The notes: generated from the letters alone by a model not told the origin. A DNA stretch of 64,000 bases from Streptomyces zinciresistens K42 (GCF_000225525.1 NZ_AGBF01000007.1:52735-116734), one strand, 5' to 3'; positions 7,279-16,710 are shown, counted from the stretch's first letter. Numbers and translations are program-made.

Positions 7279-8889
7279 TCAGGCCTGATAGGCCACGTTG
7301 GCCATCATCCCGGCTTCGCCGTGGTACGCGTTGTGGCAGTGCAGCATCCACTGCCCCGGGTTGTCGGCGTCGAAGAAGACGGACAGCTTCTTCTTGGGGA
7401 GCACGATCGCGGTGTCCTTGCGCGGGCCAAAGGCGCCGATCTGGTACGTGTGGCCGTGCAGGTGCATCGGGTGCCACATGTCGGTGTCGTTGACGAAGTC
7501 CAGCCGTACGCGCCGGCCCTCCTCGATGACGATCGGGTTCGCCCCGGGATCCATCATGTCGAACGGCTTGCCGTTGATGGCCCAGTTGTACTTGTCCATG
7601 CCGCCGGTCAGCTTGATCTGGTGCGTGACGTCGGTCTTGGCGGACTTCAGGCGCACGTCGTCGGTGGCCCGCAGTTGGGACGCCGTCATGATCATGCCGT
7701 CGAGTTCCTTCGGACGGACGGTCGCGGACGGCTTGCTCCCGGAGCCCGTGCGCACCAGGGCCAGGCCGTTCGCGTTCTTGCCCTCGGCCAGGGCGACGAG
7801 CGGGAAGACGCCGTCGTCGAGGGTGACCAGGACGTCGTAGCGCTCGCCCATGCCGACCAGCAGGGCGTCCACCTCCTGGTGCTGGACCGGGAAGCCGTCG
7901 GTGTGGGTGATGGTCAGCTTGTGGTCGCCGAGGGCGACCCGGTAGGCGGTGTCCGAACCGGCGTTGATGATCCGCAGCCGCACCTTCTTGCCGGGCTTGC
8001 CGGTGTGGACGTCCGGGTCGGTAGCCACCCGGCCGTTGATCAGGTGGTGCGGGTACTTCACGTCTCCGGCGTCGCCACCGAGCAGATCGCTCTCGGCGCC
8101 CATGAGCATGAACTTGCCCATCGACATGCCGCCGGACGAGGCGGAGGCCGAGGGGGACGCGGAGTCCCCCATGTCCATCCCGCCCATGTCGCCCATGTCA
8201 TCGCCTGAGCTGCTGGAGCTTGAGCTGCCCATGTCCATGCCGCCCATGCCCTGCTTGAGCTCGGCGAAGACCTCGTCGGGGGTGCCGGTGACGCCGTCGA
8301 CCCAGTCGTCGAGGAGGACGACCCACTCGTCGTCGTAGTCGAGGGTCTCCTTGGGGTCCTCGACGATCAGCGGGGCGTACAGGCCGCGGTCGAGCTGGAC
8401 ACCCACGTGCGGGTGGAAGAAGTACGTACCGGGGGCGTCGGCGATGAACCGGTAGGTGAAGGTGGAGCCGGCCCGGACCGCGGTCTGGGTGAGGGGCGGC
8501 ACGCCGTCCATGTCGTTGCGCAGGGCGATGCCGTGCCAGTGGATGGACGTGGTGGTCCTGTCCGGGAGCTGGTTGGACAGCTCGGCGACCAGGGTGTCGC
8601 CGACGGAGAGCCGGATCTCCTTGCCCGGGGTGCGTCCGTCGAAGGCCCAGGTCTTGGGCATGACGCCGCCGCCCAGGTCGATCATGGCGGGCGCCGCGGT
8701 CAGGGTGAGCTTCTGCTGCCGTCCGGTGCTCTTGCGCTTCTTCTCGGTGGCGGCGACCGCCGAGCCGGAGGGGTTGATCAAAGCGTTGCCACTGCTGGAG
8801 CCGCTCCCACTGGTGCAGGCGGCGAGCGTGCCGGCGCCCGCGACTCCCAGCCCGGCGAGCAGGATGGAGCGGCGATTGATGCTGTTCAT
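7279..8889 (-). CDS. Multicopper oxidase, Tat-exported lipoprotein (CueO/copper-oxidase type)
   Basis: 536 residues from ATG 8889 (GAGGACAA upstream). The N-terminus has twin arginine (NRRSILLAGLGVAGAG) and a lipobox LAAC, so it is probably exported folded by Tat and lipid-anchored. Copper motifs are HWHG (about residue 117), HPH (about 159), HPMHLHGH and HCHNAYHGEAGMM near the end, the full set for type 1, 2 and 3 coppers. Residues 215-263 form a Met/Asp/Ser-rich insert (GGMDM repeats) like the Met-rich segments of cuprous oxidases. Likely role: oxidising Cu(I) outside the membrane. It follows the small His/Met-rich gene at 9415 and shares its CsoR box. Confidence 0.9.
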   Translation of the reverse strand: MNSINRRSILLAGLGVAGAGTLAACTSGSGSSSGNALINPSGSAVAATEKKRKSTGRQQKLTLTAAPAMIDLGGGVMPKTWAFDGRTPGKEIRLSVGDTLVAELSNQLPDRTTTSIHWHGIALRNDMDGVPPLTQTAVRAGSTFTYRFIADAPGTYFFHPHVGVQLDRGLYAPLIVEDPKETLDYDDEWVVLLDDWVDGVTGTPDEVFAELKQGMGGMDMGSSSSSSSGDDMGDMGGMDMGDSASPSASASSGGMSMGKFMLMGAESDLLGGDAGDVKYPHHLINGRVATDPDVHTGKPGKKVRLRIINAGSDTAYRVALGDHKLTITHTDGFPVQHQEVDALLVGMGERYDVLVTLDDGVFPLVALAEGKNANGLALVRTGSGSKPSATVRPKELDGMIMTASQLRATDDVRLKSAKTDVTHQIKLTGGMDKYNWAINGKPFDMMDPGANPIVIEEGRRVRLDFVNDTDMWHPMHLHGHTYQIGAFGPRKDTAIVLPKKKLSVFFDADNPGQWMLHCHNAYHGEAGMMANVAYQA

Positions 8890-8965
8890 TGCGTTGTTGT
8901 CCTCAGTCTCGAAACTGCCGATGCGGTCGCGGAGGGACGGCACATCGCGCGCCGTCCGGCGCGGC

Positions 8966-9415
8966 CTATATGCGCAGTTGCGAGAGGACGGAAAGGTCGG
9001 GCGGGGCCCGGCCGACCGTACCGGCGGGAGCGGGCCCTGCGGCGGCCTCACGAAGATCGGCGAGCAGCGAGAACTCGTTCTCGCCGGGGGCGGCCAGCTG
9101 CACGGAGGCGACACTCGCCGTGGTGCAGTGCTGCATGCCCGGGGCGGAGCAACCGCCGGTGTCCATGCTGTGCGCGGAGGGCGGTTCCCAGGCGGTCGGC
9201 GCCGCCGCGCCCGGCATGACGTGGGCGGAATGGGCGGCGCTCGGCATGGGCGAGGCATCCGTCGTGGACATGGACGCGGCGCTCATCGCGCGCGAGATGC
9301 CCGTCGCGGCTGTCTCGTGGTGGACGAGCACGGCCAGCGCGACGCACAGGGTGAGGAACACCCCGTACGCCCAGCGGACGGCCACGCCACCGCTGCGAAC
9401 TGCCCGTATCGCCAT
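8966..9415 (-). CDS. Small His/Met-rich exported protein (DUF6153-like)
   Basis: 149 residues; GGAG before ATG 9415. One N-terminal hydrophobic segment (WAYGVFLTLCVALAVLVHH), then a Met/Ser/His-rich outer part (AMSAASMSTTDASPMPSAAHSAHVMPG; CSAPGMQHC) suited to binding copper. It resembles small actinobacterial proteins of the DUF6153 group, an assignment from memory of the pattern only. It is the first gene of an operon with the multicopper oxidase and lies 48 bp downstream of a CsoR box, so it should be copper-induced. Confidence 0.6.
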   Translation of the reverse strand: MAIRAVRSGGVAVRWAYGVFLTLCVALAVLVHHETAATGISRAMSAASMSTTDASPMPSAAHSAHVMPGAAAPTAWEPPSAHSMDTGGCSAPGMQHCTTASVASVQLAAPGENEFSLLADLREAAAGPAPAGTVGRAPPDLSVLSQLRI

Positions 9416-9462
9416 GAACTCCGCCCGTGCCCTGCCGTGCTTCCGGTCAACGAGACGCCACC

Positions 9463-9479
9463 TTACCCCCAGGGGGTAA
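9463..9479. promoter_or_regulatory. CsoR-type copper operator
   Basis: TTACCCCCAGGGGGTAA, a near-perfect palindrome matching the ATACCCC..GGGGTAT class bound by Streptomyces CsoR. It is positioned for the reverse-strand operon of the small His/Met-rich protein and the multicopper oxidase. Confidence 0.8.
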
Positions 9480-9509
9480 CTTACAGCGGTCGGGGGACCG
9501 ATGAGATCT

Positions 9510-10616
9510 TCAGTTGGTCGGCAGCCCTCCGTAGGAGTGCAAGCCGGTGATGAGGATGTTGACGCCGTAGTAGTTGAAGACGAAGGTGGCGAACGCCACC
9601 AGGCCGAGCACCGCCGCGCGCCGCCCCTTCCACCCGGCGGTGGCACGGGCGTGCAGGTACGCGGCGTAGGCGACCCAGGTGATGAAGGCCCAGGTCTCCT
9701 TGGGGTCCCAGCCCCAGTAGCGGCCCCACGCGGCCTCGGCCCACACCGCGCCCGCGATGACCGCGAAAGTCCACAGAGGGAAGACCAGGCCGGTCAGGCG
9801 GTACGCCAGCTTGTCCAGCGTCTGGCCGGACGGCAGCCTCCGCCACAGGCCCGCCCCTCGTCCCTGGCCGTGGCCCGCGGCGACCGCGCGTTCCCAGCGG
9901 TCGCGCATCAGATACAGCACGCTGACCACGGCCGCCGTGTGGAACACTCCGCCGGAGATGATCGCGGCGGAGACATGGATCCACAGCCAGTACGAGTCCA
10001 GGGCGGGCACGAGCTGCGCGGAGTCGACGTACAGCACGGACACCGCGAGGCCGAGAGTCAGCAGGACCGAGAAGAGGACCGGAACTCCCAGCCAGCGCAC
10101 GGGCTTCCTCGCCGCGAGCAGGCCCACGTAGGCGGCCGACGCCATCAGGGCGAAGGCGGTGGAGAACTCGTACATGTTGCCCCACGGCGGACGGCTCACC
10201 GCGAGACCGCGGGCGAGGACCGAGCCGAAGTGGAGCAGGAGCGCCAGCACGGTCAGCGAGACGGCGATCCGTCCGACGAGGTCGGCCAGGGGGCTGTCGC
10301 CAGCCGCGCCGGTACCGTCTCCCGCCGAAATCGGGGGTTCTTCAGGAGACGCGGCCGCAGGCGGCGCCAGCACTTGCGTGCTGCTTCCTGTTGTACCGCC
10401 CACGGCCGCGCTCCTTGTCCGGCCGCCCGTGCGAGCGACCGGAGTCTGCTCTTCCGCTGAAGATGCGGCGGACGTGCGGACGCCCGGTCCCCTGCTGCCG
10501 AACGCCCACTCCGCGCAGGCGGCGACGAAGGCGAGCAGATAGACGGCGATCGCCGAGTACATCAGCCAGTTGGCAAGCTGGGCCAGGTTCTGGTCCGCGA
10601 GGGAGGTACCGCTCAC
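9510..10616 (-). CDS. ccsB: Cytochrome c biogenesis protein CcsB/ResC (system II haem handling)
   Basis: 368 residues from a GTG that overlaps the resB stop (GTGA). About eight hydrophobic segments; the haem-handling WWD-type region is present as AWGRYWGWDPKETWAFITWVAY, and conserved histidines occur in WLWIHVSAAIISGGVFHTAA and ILITGLHSYGG. With ResB it exports haem and ligates it to CXXCH apocytochromes outside the membrane. A Pro/Ser/Thr-rich linker of about 70 residues separates the first membrane segment from the rest. Confidence 0.9.
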   Translation of the reverse strand: MSGTSLADQNLAQLANWLMYSAIAVYLLAFVAACAEWAFGSRGPGVRTSAASSAEEQTPVARTGGRTRSAAVGGTTGSSTQVLAPPAAASPEEPPISAGDGTGAAGDSPLADLVGRIAVSLTVLALLLHFGSVLARGLAVSRPPWGNMYEFSTAFALMASAAYVGLLAARKPVRWLGVPVLFSVLLTLGLAVSVLYVDSAQLVPALDSYWLWIHVSAAIISGGVFHTAAVVSVLYLMRDRWERAVAAGHGQGRGAGLWRRLPSGQTLDKLAYRLTGLVFPLWTFAVIAGAVWAEAAWGRYWGWDPKETWAFITWVAYAAYLHARATAGWKGRRAAVLGLVAFATFVFNYYGVNILITGLHSYGGLPTN

Positions 10617-12298
10617 TTCTGCTCCTCCAGGGGTTCTGGGACGTTCACGTCCGGCGTGGTGGCGCGCAGGGCGGGGAACCGATCGCGCAACTCGTCGGCG
10701 AGTTCGACCACTTCCCCGGCCGTCCGCTCGGTCCCACCGGGGTCCAGTCCGGCGACCACGATCCGCACGCGGCCGCCCAGCATGGGCTCCACGCGCACCC
10801 ACACCCGGCGGCGGCGGACGAAGAGCGAGGCGCACAGGCCGAGGCCCATGGCCACCGAGCTCCACAGGGCGGTGGCGTTGCTGGGGTTGCGGGCGATCTG
10901 GAAGCTCGCCCACTGCTTGACGCCGTCGAAGGTGAGCGAGCCCGCCCCGCCGGGGAGTTTCATCCGGTCCCCGGGGCGCAGCGCCCGCGCGAACGGCGAG
11001 CCGTCGGCGTCGCGGAACTGCGTCATGCGGCTGGAGTCGAGCTGGTAGACGTTCTGCGGCCGTCCGCTGTCCATGCCGAGATCGCCGTGATGGGCGGTCA
11101 GGACCAGCACCGGGTCGTCCGTGGCGGGGAAGGACGACAGCCAGCCGTTCTTGGTCAACTGCACAGTGGGCAGGAAGAGTCCGGTGAAGCCCAGACCGTC
11201 CCGCTTGCCCTTGCGGTCGAGTGCGTCGGGTGCCTTGACCACGCCCACCGAGGTCAGGTTGCCGTCCTGCGGCAGGAACGCGGCGGGCCCCCGCCAGGCG
11301 ACCTCGCCCTTGCCGTCGCGGACGGTCACCACGGGCGCGTAGCCGTGGCCGACCAGGAAGACCTTCGAACCGTCCACCTCCAGCGGCTTGTTGACCTCGA
11401 CCCGGGCGTCCCGTGCCCGCCCGCCCTCGCGCTCGGTGTAACTCAGCCGCGCGACGAAGGAGCTGGCGGTGCCGCGCTGCGGGCCGCCGCGCTGGTACGT
11501 GGCGGAGAACCCCTTGAGCCGGAAGCCGAACGGCTTCAGGCTGCCGGCGGAGGCCAGCGTGCCCGGGGTGAAGTCGTCGTACTGGGTGAGGGTGTTGGTG
11601 AAGCTGTCCCCTTCGAGGACGAGCTTCTGGCCGGTCGTGCCGAAGAGACTGCCGACGGCGAGCGCGATGAGGAGCCCGAACAGGGCCGCGTGGAAGACCA
11701 GGTTTCCGGCCTCGCGCAGGTAGCCCTTCTCCGCTGCGACCGAGCCGTTCCCCTCCAGGTCGACGACGACCCGGAACCGGCGGCGTCGCAGCAGGTCCGC
11801 GGCTGCGCGCAGCGCCTGGTCCCGGTCGGCCGACGCCGTCCGGGCGGCGTGCTGCGGCAGGCGGTCCAGCCGACTCGGCGCGGCCGGCGGACGGGACCGG
11901 AGGGTGCGCACGTACTGCCGGGTCCGCGGCACGATGCAGCCCGCGAGGGAGACGAACAGCAGCAGGTAGACCGCGGCGAACCAAGGCGACGCGTAGACGT
12001 CGAAGAAGCCGAGCCCGTCGAGGACCGGCGCGAGATCCGGGTAGCGCCTGCGGAAGTCCGCGGCCTGGGCAGGCTGGCGTCCTTCCTGCGGCACCAGGGA
12101 ACCCGGTACTGCGGCGAGCGCGAGCAGGAGCAGCAGGACGAGCGCCGTGCGCATCGTGGTCAGCGCACGCCAGGCCCAGCGCAGCCAGCCGGCCGGGCCG
12201 AGCCCCTTGGGCTCGTCGGCCTGCGGCGCGGATTCGCTCGCAGTTACGTCGCCCTGCGTGGGAGGATCGACGAGACTACGAATGATTTTAGTAGCCAC
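10613..12298 (-). CDS. resB: Cytochrome c biogenesis protein ResB (Ccs1)
   Basis: About 561 residues. Membrane segments near the N-terminus (ALVLLLLLALAAVPGSLVPQ; AAVYLLLFVSLAGCIVP; LVFHAALFGLLIALAVGSLFG), a large outer domain, and a C-terminal segment before RRRRVWVRVEP. It is the partner of CcsB. The start is uncertain: GTG 12298 is the best in-frame choice but has no clear ribosome site, and an ACTAA-N5-TTAGT operator overlaps codons 3-7, so the transcript may be leaderless or translation may begin later. Confidence 0.85.
   Translation of the reverse strand: MATKIIRSLVDPPTQGDVTASESAPQADEPKGLGPAGWLRWAWRALTTMRTALVLLLLLALAAVPGSLVPQEGRQPAQAADFRRRYPDLAPVLDGLGFFDVYASPWFAAVYLLLFVSLAGCIVPRTRQYVRTLRSRPPAAPSRLDRLPQHAARTASADRDQALRAAADLLRRRRFRVVVDLEGNGSVAAEKGYLREAGNLVFHAALFGLLIALAVGSLFGTTGQKLVLEGDSFTNTLTQYDDFTPGTLASAGSLKPFGFRLKGFSATYQRGGPQRGTASSFVARLSYTEREGGRARDARVEVNKPLEVDGSKVFLVGHGYAPVVTVRDGKGEVAWRGPAAFLPQDGNLTSVGVVKAPDALDRKGKRDGLGFTGLFLPTVQLTKNGWLSSFPATDDPVLVLTAHHGDLGMDSGRPQNVYQLDSSRMTQFRDADGSPFARALRPGDRMKLPGGAGSLTFDGVKQWASFQIARNPSNATALWSSVAMGLGLCASLFVRRRRVWVRVEPMLGGRVRIVVAGLDPGGTERTAGEVVELADELRDRFPALRATTPDVNVPEPLEEQK
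12278..12292. promoter_or_regulatory. Class-1 operator at the resB start
   Basis: ACGAATGATTTTAGT, 9 of 10 matches to ACTAA-N5-TTAGT. It overlaps the presumed translation start of the resB-ccsB operon. Confidence 0.6.
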
Positions 12299-12386
12299 CG
12301 GGGGAGTGTGGCACACGGCGGATCCGTTCCGCCGAGCACCCCCACACAACCTCGAACCGGGAACCGGGGTGCCACGTCGCCCGTCT

Positions 12387-12401
12387 ACGAAATCACTTAG
12401 C
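12387..12401. promoter_or_regulatory. Class-1 operator before the L,D-transpeptidase gene
   Basis: ACGAAATCACTTAGC, 8 of 10 matches. It lies 26 bp upstream of the ATG at 12428, divergent from the resB site about 110 bp away. Confidence 0.5.
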
Positions 12402-12427
12402 GTTCAGGTAACCAGGGGAGGGTTCTC

Positions 12428-13637
12428 ATGCGACAGCGCCTGACAGCACGGCTGGGCCGCCGGACCGTCCAGCCGCTCGCGCTCGCCTCGGCCGCCGTCG
12501 TCCTCGCCGCGTGCAGCACCGACGGCAAGGCGGACAGCGGCGCGGACATGGCGGCCGACGACGCCAAGAACGGTGGCCCGGCCGCGATAGTCGTGGAACC
12601 GGGCGCCGACAGCGAGAAGGTGCCGGTCAGCCGGAAGGTCACGGTGCGCGCCGACGGTGGATCCCTGACGTCCGTCGAGGTCGGCTCCCCCGGCCCGGGC
12701 AGCCTCTCCGGCACCTGGTCCAAGGACAAGTCCGTATGGACCTCCACCACCCCCCTCGCCCCGGGCGCCACCTACACGGTGAAGGCCCGGGCAAGGCATC
12801 CGGCGGGTCGGCCATCGGCAAGACCGCCTCCTTCACCACCGAGGCGGCGAAGAACACCTTCGTCGGCACCTACAACCCCGACAAGGGCACGAAGGTCGGC
12901 GTCGCGATGCCGGTGTCGATCACGTTCAACAAGCCGATCCACGACAAGGCAGCCGTCGAGCGGAACCTCAAGGTCACCGCCACCCCCGCGGTCGAGGGCG
13001 CCTGGAGCTGGATGAAGGACCGCGACGGCAAGGACCGCGTCGACTACCGCCCCAAGGAGTACTGGAAGCCCGGCACCGACGTCACCCTGCGCATGGACCT
13101 GGCCGGCGTGAACGCGGGCGGCGGGGTGTACGGCACCCAGCAGCGCGTCGTGAACTTCCGCATCGGCGACGCCGTGACCAGCACCGTCGACGTGGTGAAG
13201 AAACCATGACGGTAGCGAAGAACGGCAGGACGCTGCGCACGCTGAAGGTCTCCGCCGGCAAGAAGGACTTCGAGACCTGGAACGGCACGATGGTCGTGCT
13301 GAGCAAGGTGCCCACGATCCGCATGAACTCGGCGACGGTCGGCATCTTCGGCCCCGAGGCGTACGACCTCGGGGCGGTGAAGTGGGACGTGCAACTCACC
13401 CCCTCCGGCACCTACGCACACGCGGCTCCCTGGAACGAGGGCAAGTTCGGCCGCGTCAACGGCAGTCACGGGTGCATCGGCATGAGCACGAGCGATGCCA
13501 AGTGGTTCTACGACCAGGTGCACCTCGGCGACCCGGTCACGGTCGTCAACTCCGTCGACACCGTGGCGGTCAACAACGGCTACGGCGACTGGAACGTCGA
13601 CTGGGAAACCTGGAAGAAGGGCAGCGCCCTGGACTGA
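12428..13637 (+). pseudogene. L,D-transpeptidase lipoprotein gene, two frameshifts
   Basis: The ATG (AGGGGAGGG before it) opens a lipoprotein signal (LALASAAVVLAACSTDG) and an Ig-like domain. The frame breaks near 12786-12791 (GCCCGGGC, one base short). The second frame continues the Ig-like region (KNTFVGTYNPDKGTKVGVAMPVSITFNKPI) to 13209. A second break at AAA 13201-13203, again one base short, leads to the YkuD catalytic domain with HAAPWNEGKFGRVNGSHGCIGMS, containing the SHGCxGMS catalytic cysteine. Repaired, it is a normal-length L,D-transpeptidase making 3-3 peptidoglycan cross-links. All domains are intact, so sequencing error is as likely as decay. Confidence 0.8.
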
Positions 13638-13901
13638 CACACCGGTTCCTCATGCCCCCAGCCCGGCCGCTGGTTCGTCTACGTCGCCTTCCGTGACGCC
13701 GGGACGCCCACAACGGAGACCTGGATCCCGGTCGAGGCCGACTCCTCGCAGGTCCTGCACGAGACACGGCCGCTGTACGTACCTCCCGCCCCGCAGAAGG
13801 ACGGCGTGGGCCGGACGGCCGGCGCCGTCGCGCTGTACGGGCTGTCGGTGGCGATCCTGGTCGCCGTCGCCCGCTCCGGTACACCGCTGCCGCAGGGGTG
13901 A
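13638..13901 (+). pseudogene. C-terminal fragment of a CopC/CopD-like copper protein
   Basis: The frame directly after the transpeptidase stop reads PGRWFVYVAFRDAGTPTTETWIPVEAD ... LYVPP, then a hydrophobic helix (AGAVALYGLSVAILVAVA) and a stop at 13901. This resembles the end of actinobacterial CopC/CopD-associated proteins. There is no start codon or N-terminal domain, so it is a remnant. Confidence 0.4.
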
Positions 13902-13982
13902 GCGTGCACCGGGTACCGGCCGGCCGACCATGACCTGAACCCCGGACTGCCGGATGACGGTCCGGTACGGCGGTGTCGCGGG

Positions 13983-14153
13983 CGGGCCGCGAGTGCGTCG
14001 GCCGTGCTCCGGGAGACTGGCCTCGGTGACGGCGTGCTCTCCGAACGGCGCGTGTTCCACGTCCTGTCCACGACAGAGGACCAGACGGGAGGCCCGCGCG
14101 GCTTCGTGGAGAAGCGCACGCCACGGTTCAGCGGCTCGCCGGCCGACGCCTGA
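13983..14153 (+). pseudogene. C-terminal fragment of an enoyl-CoA hydratase
   Basis: The frame ending at 14153 reads LSERRVFHVLSTTEDQTGG then PRGFVEKRTPRFSG, the typical crotonase C-terminus (TEDQ-x-EG-x-x-AF-x-EKR-x-P-x-F). About 50 codons remain and the CoA-binding part is missing. It ends exactly where the reverse-strand SanA-like gene ends. Confidence 0.5.
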
Positions 14154-14858
14154 TCACCGGGCGTCGGCCAACGCCCGCGCCACCCCCGGTTCCTTCGGCC
14201 CGAGGAACCGTGGGTCCGGCTCGAACACCACGTCCAGGGCCGCCTTGCTCGCGGCGAACAATTCGCGGGTGGCGCCGTAGTACCAGACCGCGTCGTGGTG
14301 GTCGGCGGCCCCGACGCCGTACGCGTCGATTCCCGCCTCCTGGCACAGGGCGACCGCCCGGCGGATGTGGAAGCCCTGGCTGACGAGGATCGCGCGGTCG
14401 ACGCCGAAGATCTTCTTGGCGCGCACGCAGGAGTCCCAGGTATCGAAGCCGGCGAAATCGCTGACGATACGGGCGTCGGGCACGCCGCGATGGGTGAGGT
14501 AGTGGCGCATGGCATGCGGCTCGTCGTAGTGCTCACTGCTGTTGTCGCCGGTGACCAGGACCGCCTCGACACGGCCCTCGCGGTACAGCTCCGCCGCCGC
14601 GTCGAGGCGACTGGCGAGGAAGATCGACGGCTCGCCGTTCCTGAACAGGCCCGCGCCGAAGACCACGGCCACACCGGTGCGCGGGGCGTCGGCCGTCGTC
14701 CGCAGCCGCTCGTCCGCCGCCGTGAACACCCATGTCGCGGGAAGCAGCGCCAGCACGCACAGCAGCATCAGCGCCTGCACTGCCCGCCGTTGCCCCGCGC
14801 GCGTGCGCGGCAGACGGGGCCTGAGGACGGCGTTCAGGTGCGGGCGCGGCAGACGCAT
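14154..14858 (-). CDS. SanA/YdcF family protein (DUF218)
   Basis: 234 residues. One N-terminal membrane anchor (AVQALMLLCVLALLPATWVF), then the DUF218 domain: VAVVFGAGLFRNGEPSIFLASRLDAAAELYREGRVEAVLVTGDNSSEHYDEP, ILVSQGFHIRRAVALCQEAGIDAYGVGA. SanA-like proteins are linked to envelope barrier function and vancomycin exclusion; the enzymatic activity is uncertain. Convergent with the crotonase fragment. Confidence 0.8.
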   Translation of the reverse strand: MRLPRPHLNAVLRPRLPRTRAGQRRAVQALMLLCVLALLPATWVFTAADERLRTTADAPRTGVAVVFGAGLFRNGEPSIFLASRLDAAAELYREGRVEAVLVTGDNSSEHYDEPHAMRHYLTHRGVPDARIVSDFAGFDTWDSCVRAKKIFGVDRAILVSQGFHIRRAVALCQEAGIDAYGVGAADHHDAVWYYGATRELFAASKAALDVVFEPDPRFLGPKEPGVARALADAR

Positions 14859-15027
14859 GACAGTGATACCCCCGGTTCGTCGGCCACCGTGCTCAGCAGC
14901 GACGGCTTGTGTGTCTCGGCTGTTTCTGTCGTCTCGACAGCCACCAGCGCTCTGACAAACGAAGGACGCCGCACTTGGTCCCGCTCACCCTCACGGCGTG
15001 ACTGAACACCTTCAGCCCCCAGAACGT

Positions 15028-15042
15028 ACTAAGGGCACTAGC
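15028..15042. promoter_or_regulatory. Class-1 operator before the Met/His-rich membrane protein
   Basis: ACTAAGGGCACTAGC, 8 of 10 matches to ACTAA-N5-TTAGT, about 92 bp before the ATG at 15134. Confidence 0.45.
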
Positions 15043-15133
15043 AGTTGGTGCCCATGCGGCGCCCGTGGCGCTCGTACGACGCGGCGGCGTCGGCCGTACG
15101 GCCAGCCGTACTCGGACGATCGGGAAGGTGAAG

Positions 15134-15916
15134 ATGGGATTTCTGGCGCTCAGTTGGACACGGTTCGCGGCGGGCGGCGACCTGCTGATGGGCCTGTGCA
15201 TGGCTGCCATGGCGCTGCCCGCGACGGTCGGCTGGTATGCGGGCTACGGCATGTGGTGGGCGGTCGCGTTCGGCATCCTGACGCTCGGTGGCGTGGTGAT
15301 GGCGGTCAAGCACACGCGCACGTGCGGATGGAAGCACGGCCGTCACTGGGTGCACCTCGTCGTCGGCAGCGCCGGTATGGTGATCATGACGCTCGCCATG
15401 ACGAGTACGCCGTCCGGACCGGTGCTCGCCCTGGGTGGCTCCTCCATGGCGAACATGCCGGGCATGGAACACTCGGCGAGCACGACGGGCACGGAGCAGA
15501 TGGCCGACATGGAGTCCATGGAGGGGATGGACATGCCGGGCATGGCGAGGGCCGCGGTGGACGCCGGTTCCGCCACGGGGTCGTCTTCCGTGTGGCGGTT
15601 CGTGATCGCGGCGCTTGCCCTGTACTTCCTGCTGGCGATCGGCGCGTCCGTGTGGGCGCGGGTCCGGGGCACCAGCCGGGACGGCCGGGGTGCCGGCTCG
15701 CGGTCCGGCTGGGGGCGCTGGCTGCTCGCCATGCCCGACACGGTGCTCGTGTTCCTGGCGTCCCTGACGATCTCGGTGTGGGACAAGACCAAGTCGGCGC
15801 AGCGCCGGGGCCACGGTCGGCGCCGCAAGCTCGGAGCGGCCCCGGACGCGGCCCTTACGGCCCATATCGGCATGGCCGGAACCATGTCCGCGATGCTGCT
15901 GATGATGGTCGCGTAA
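15134..15916 (+). CDS. Met/His-rich integral membrane protein (DUF5134-like)
   Basis: 260 residues; GGGAAGG before the ATG. Three hydrophobic segments, then a Met/His-rich outer loop (MANMPGMEHSAS; MADMESMEGMDMPGMA) and two further segments ending IGMAGTMSAMLLMMVA. The layout matches actinobacterial membrane proteins of the DUF5134 group, an assignment from pattern. Clustered methionines and the copper-gene neighbourhood suggest copper binding or sensing at the membrane. Confidence 0.6.
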   Translation: MGFLALSWTRFAAGGDLLMGLCMAAMALPATVGWYAGYGMWWAVAFGILTLGGVVMAVKHTRTCGWKHGRHWVHLVVGSAGMVIMTLAMTSTPSGPVLALGGSSMANMPGMEHSASTTGTEQMADMESMEGMDMPGMARAAVDAGSATGSSSVWRFVIAALALYFLLAIGASVWARVRGTSRDGRGAGSRSGWGRWLLAMPDTVLVFLASLTISVWDKTKSAQRRGHGRRRKLGAAPDAALTAHIGMAGTMSAMLLMMVA

Positions 15917-16130
15917 CAGCAGGGGCGGTCTGCGCAGCAGCGCGGCGGCAGTGCGCCGCCTGCGGGTGGCTCAGAGCACCGTAGTCACCCGAATCTGCGA
16001 AGCCGGTTCGTATTCAGCCTCCGGGATGGAGACAATGGATCCAAGCGATCCACGCACCCGGGCGGGCTCGGACTCCGCGACCCCCGGCGCATGCCTTGCC
16101 CGCGGGCGCCCGTCCGAAGGGACCGGTCCG

Positions 16131-16544
16131 ATGTCGCCCACACGCCGCCGCAGGCATGCCGTCCCGTTGGCGCTCGGATCAGCCGCTGTTCTGCTGTTCG
16201 CGACAGCCTGTTCCAACGGGGCCGACGAGCCCGCCTCGACCTCTCCCAGCCCGACTTCCTCGTCATCGAGCCCTGCGTCCGCCCCCGCGGACACAGCTGG
16301 CATCACGATGGAGAACTTCGCGTTCCGTCCTGCGGATCCCGAGGCGCGGCCGGGGCAGCAGATCACCGTGGTCAACAAGGACTCCGCCGCACACACCGTC
16401 ACGGCGACGGATGGCGACGCCTTCGACACCGGGAGCATCTCCGGCGGAGACTCCGGGACGTTCACCGCCCCGTCCGAGGCTGGTCGCTACGCCTTCGTCT
16501 GCACCTTCCACCCGAACATGACAGGCACTCTGATCGTCCGTTGA
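16131..16544 (+). CDS. Cupredoxin (plastocyanin/amicyanin-like) lipoprotein
   Basis: 137 residues; GAAGGGA before the ATG at 16131. Lipoprotein signal LALGSAAVLLFATAC, a Ser/Pro/Thr linker, then a cupredoxin domain: TMENFAFRPADPEARPGQQITVVNKDSAAHTVTA ... YAFVCTFHPNMTGTLIV. Type-1 copper ligands are His (AAHT), Cys, His and Met (CTFHPNM). It probably carries electrons or binds copper outside the membrane. No CsoR box is seen directly upstream. Confidence 0.85.
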   Translation: MSPTRRRRHAVPLALGSAAVLLFATACSNGADEPASTSPSPTSSSSSPASAPADTAGITMENFAFRPADPEARPGQQITVVNKDSAAHTVTATDGDAFDTGSISGGDSGTFTAPSEAGRYAFVCTFHPNMTGTLIVR

Positions 16545-16611
16545 GACGCCGAAGCACTCATGGAACCTCCTCGCGGGGTGCACACGCCCCGCCGTTCAGG
16601 AGGACGACGGG

Positions 16612-16692
16612 TCAGTGTCCGACTCCCGGGGCAGCACCGGTCACGGTGGCGGGACCGTCCCGGAGTGTCACCGGGTTCCTGCTCACCGTCAC
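16612..16692 (-). pseudogene. Possible N-terminal stub of a thiol peroxidase
   Basis: A GTG-started 26-codon frame reads MTVSRNPVTLRDGPATVTG-AAPGVGH, similar to the first residues of Tpx-type peroxidases (TLRGNPVTVTG-x-x-P-x-VG), and then stops. A class-1 operator lies 19 bp upstream on this strand, which would make it a truncated member of that regulon. Too short for certainty. Confidence 0.28.
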
Positions 16693-16710
16693 CTCGGTCG
16701 CGACGCGCCT

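Noticed and set aside
9501..10460. Forward frame opposite ccsB
   Set aside because: Antisense shadow of a membrane protein gene.
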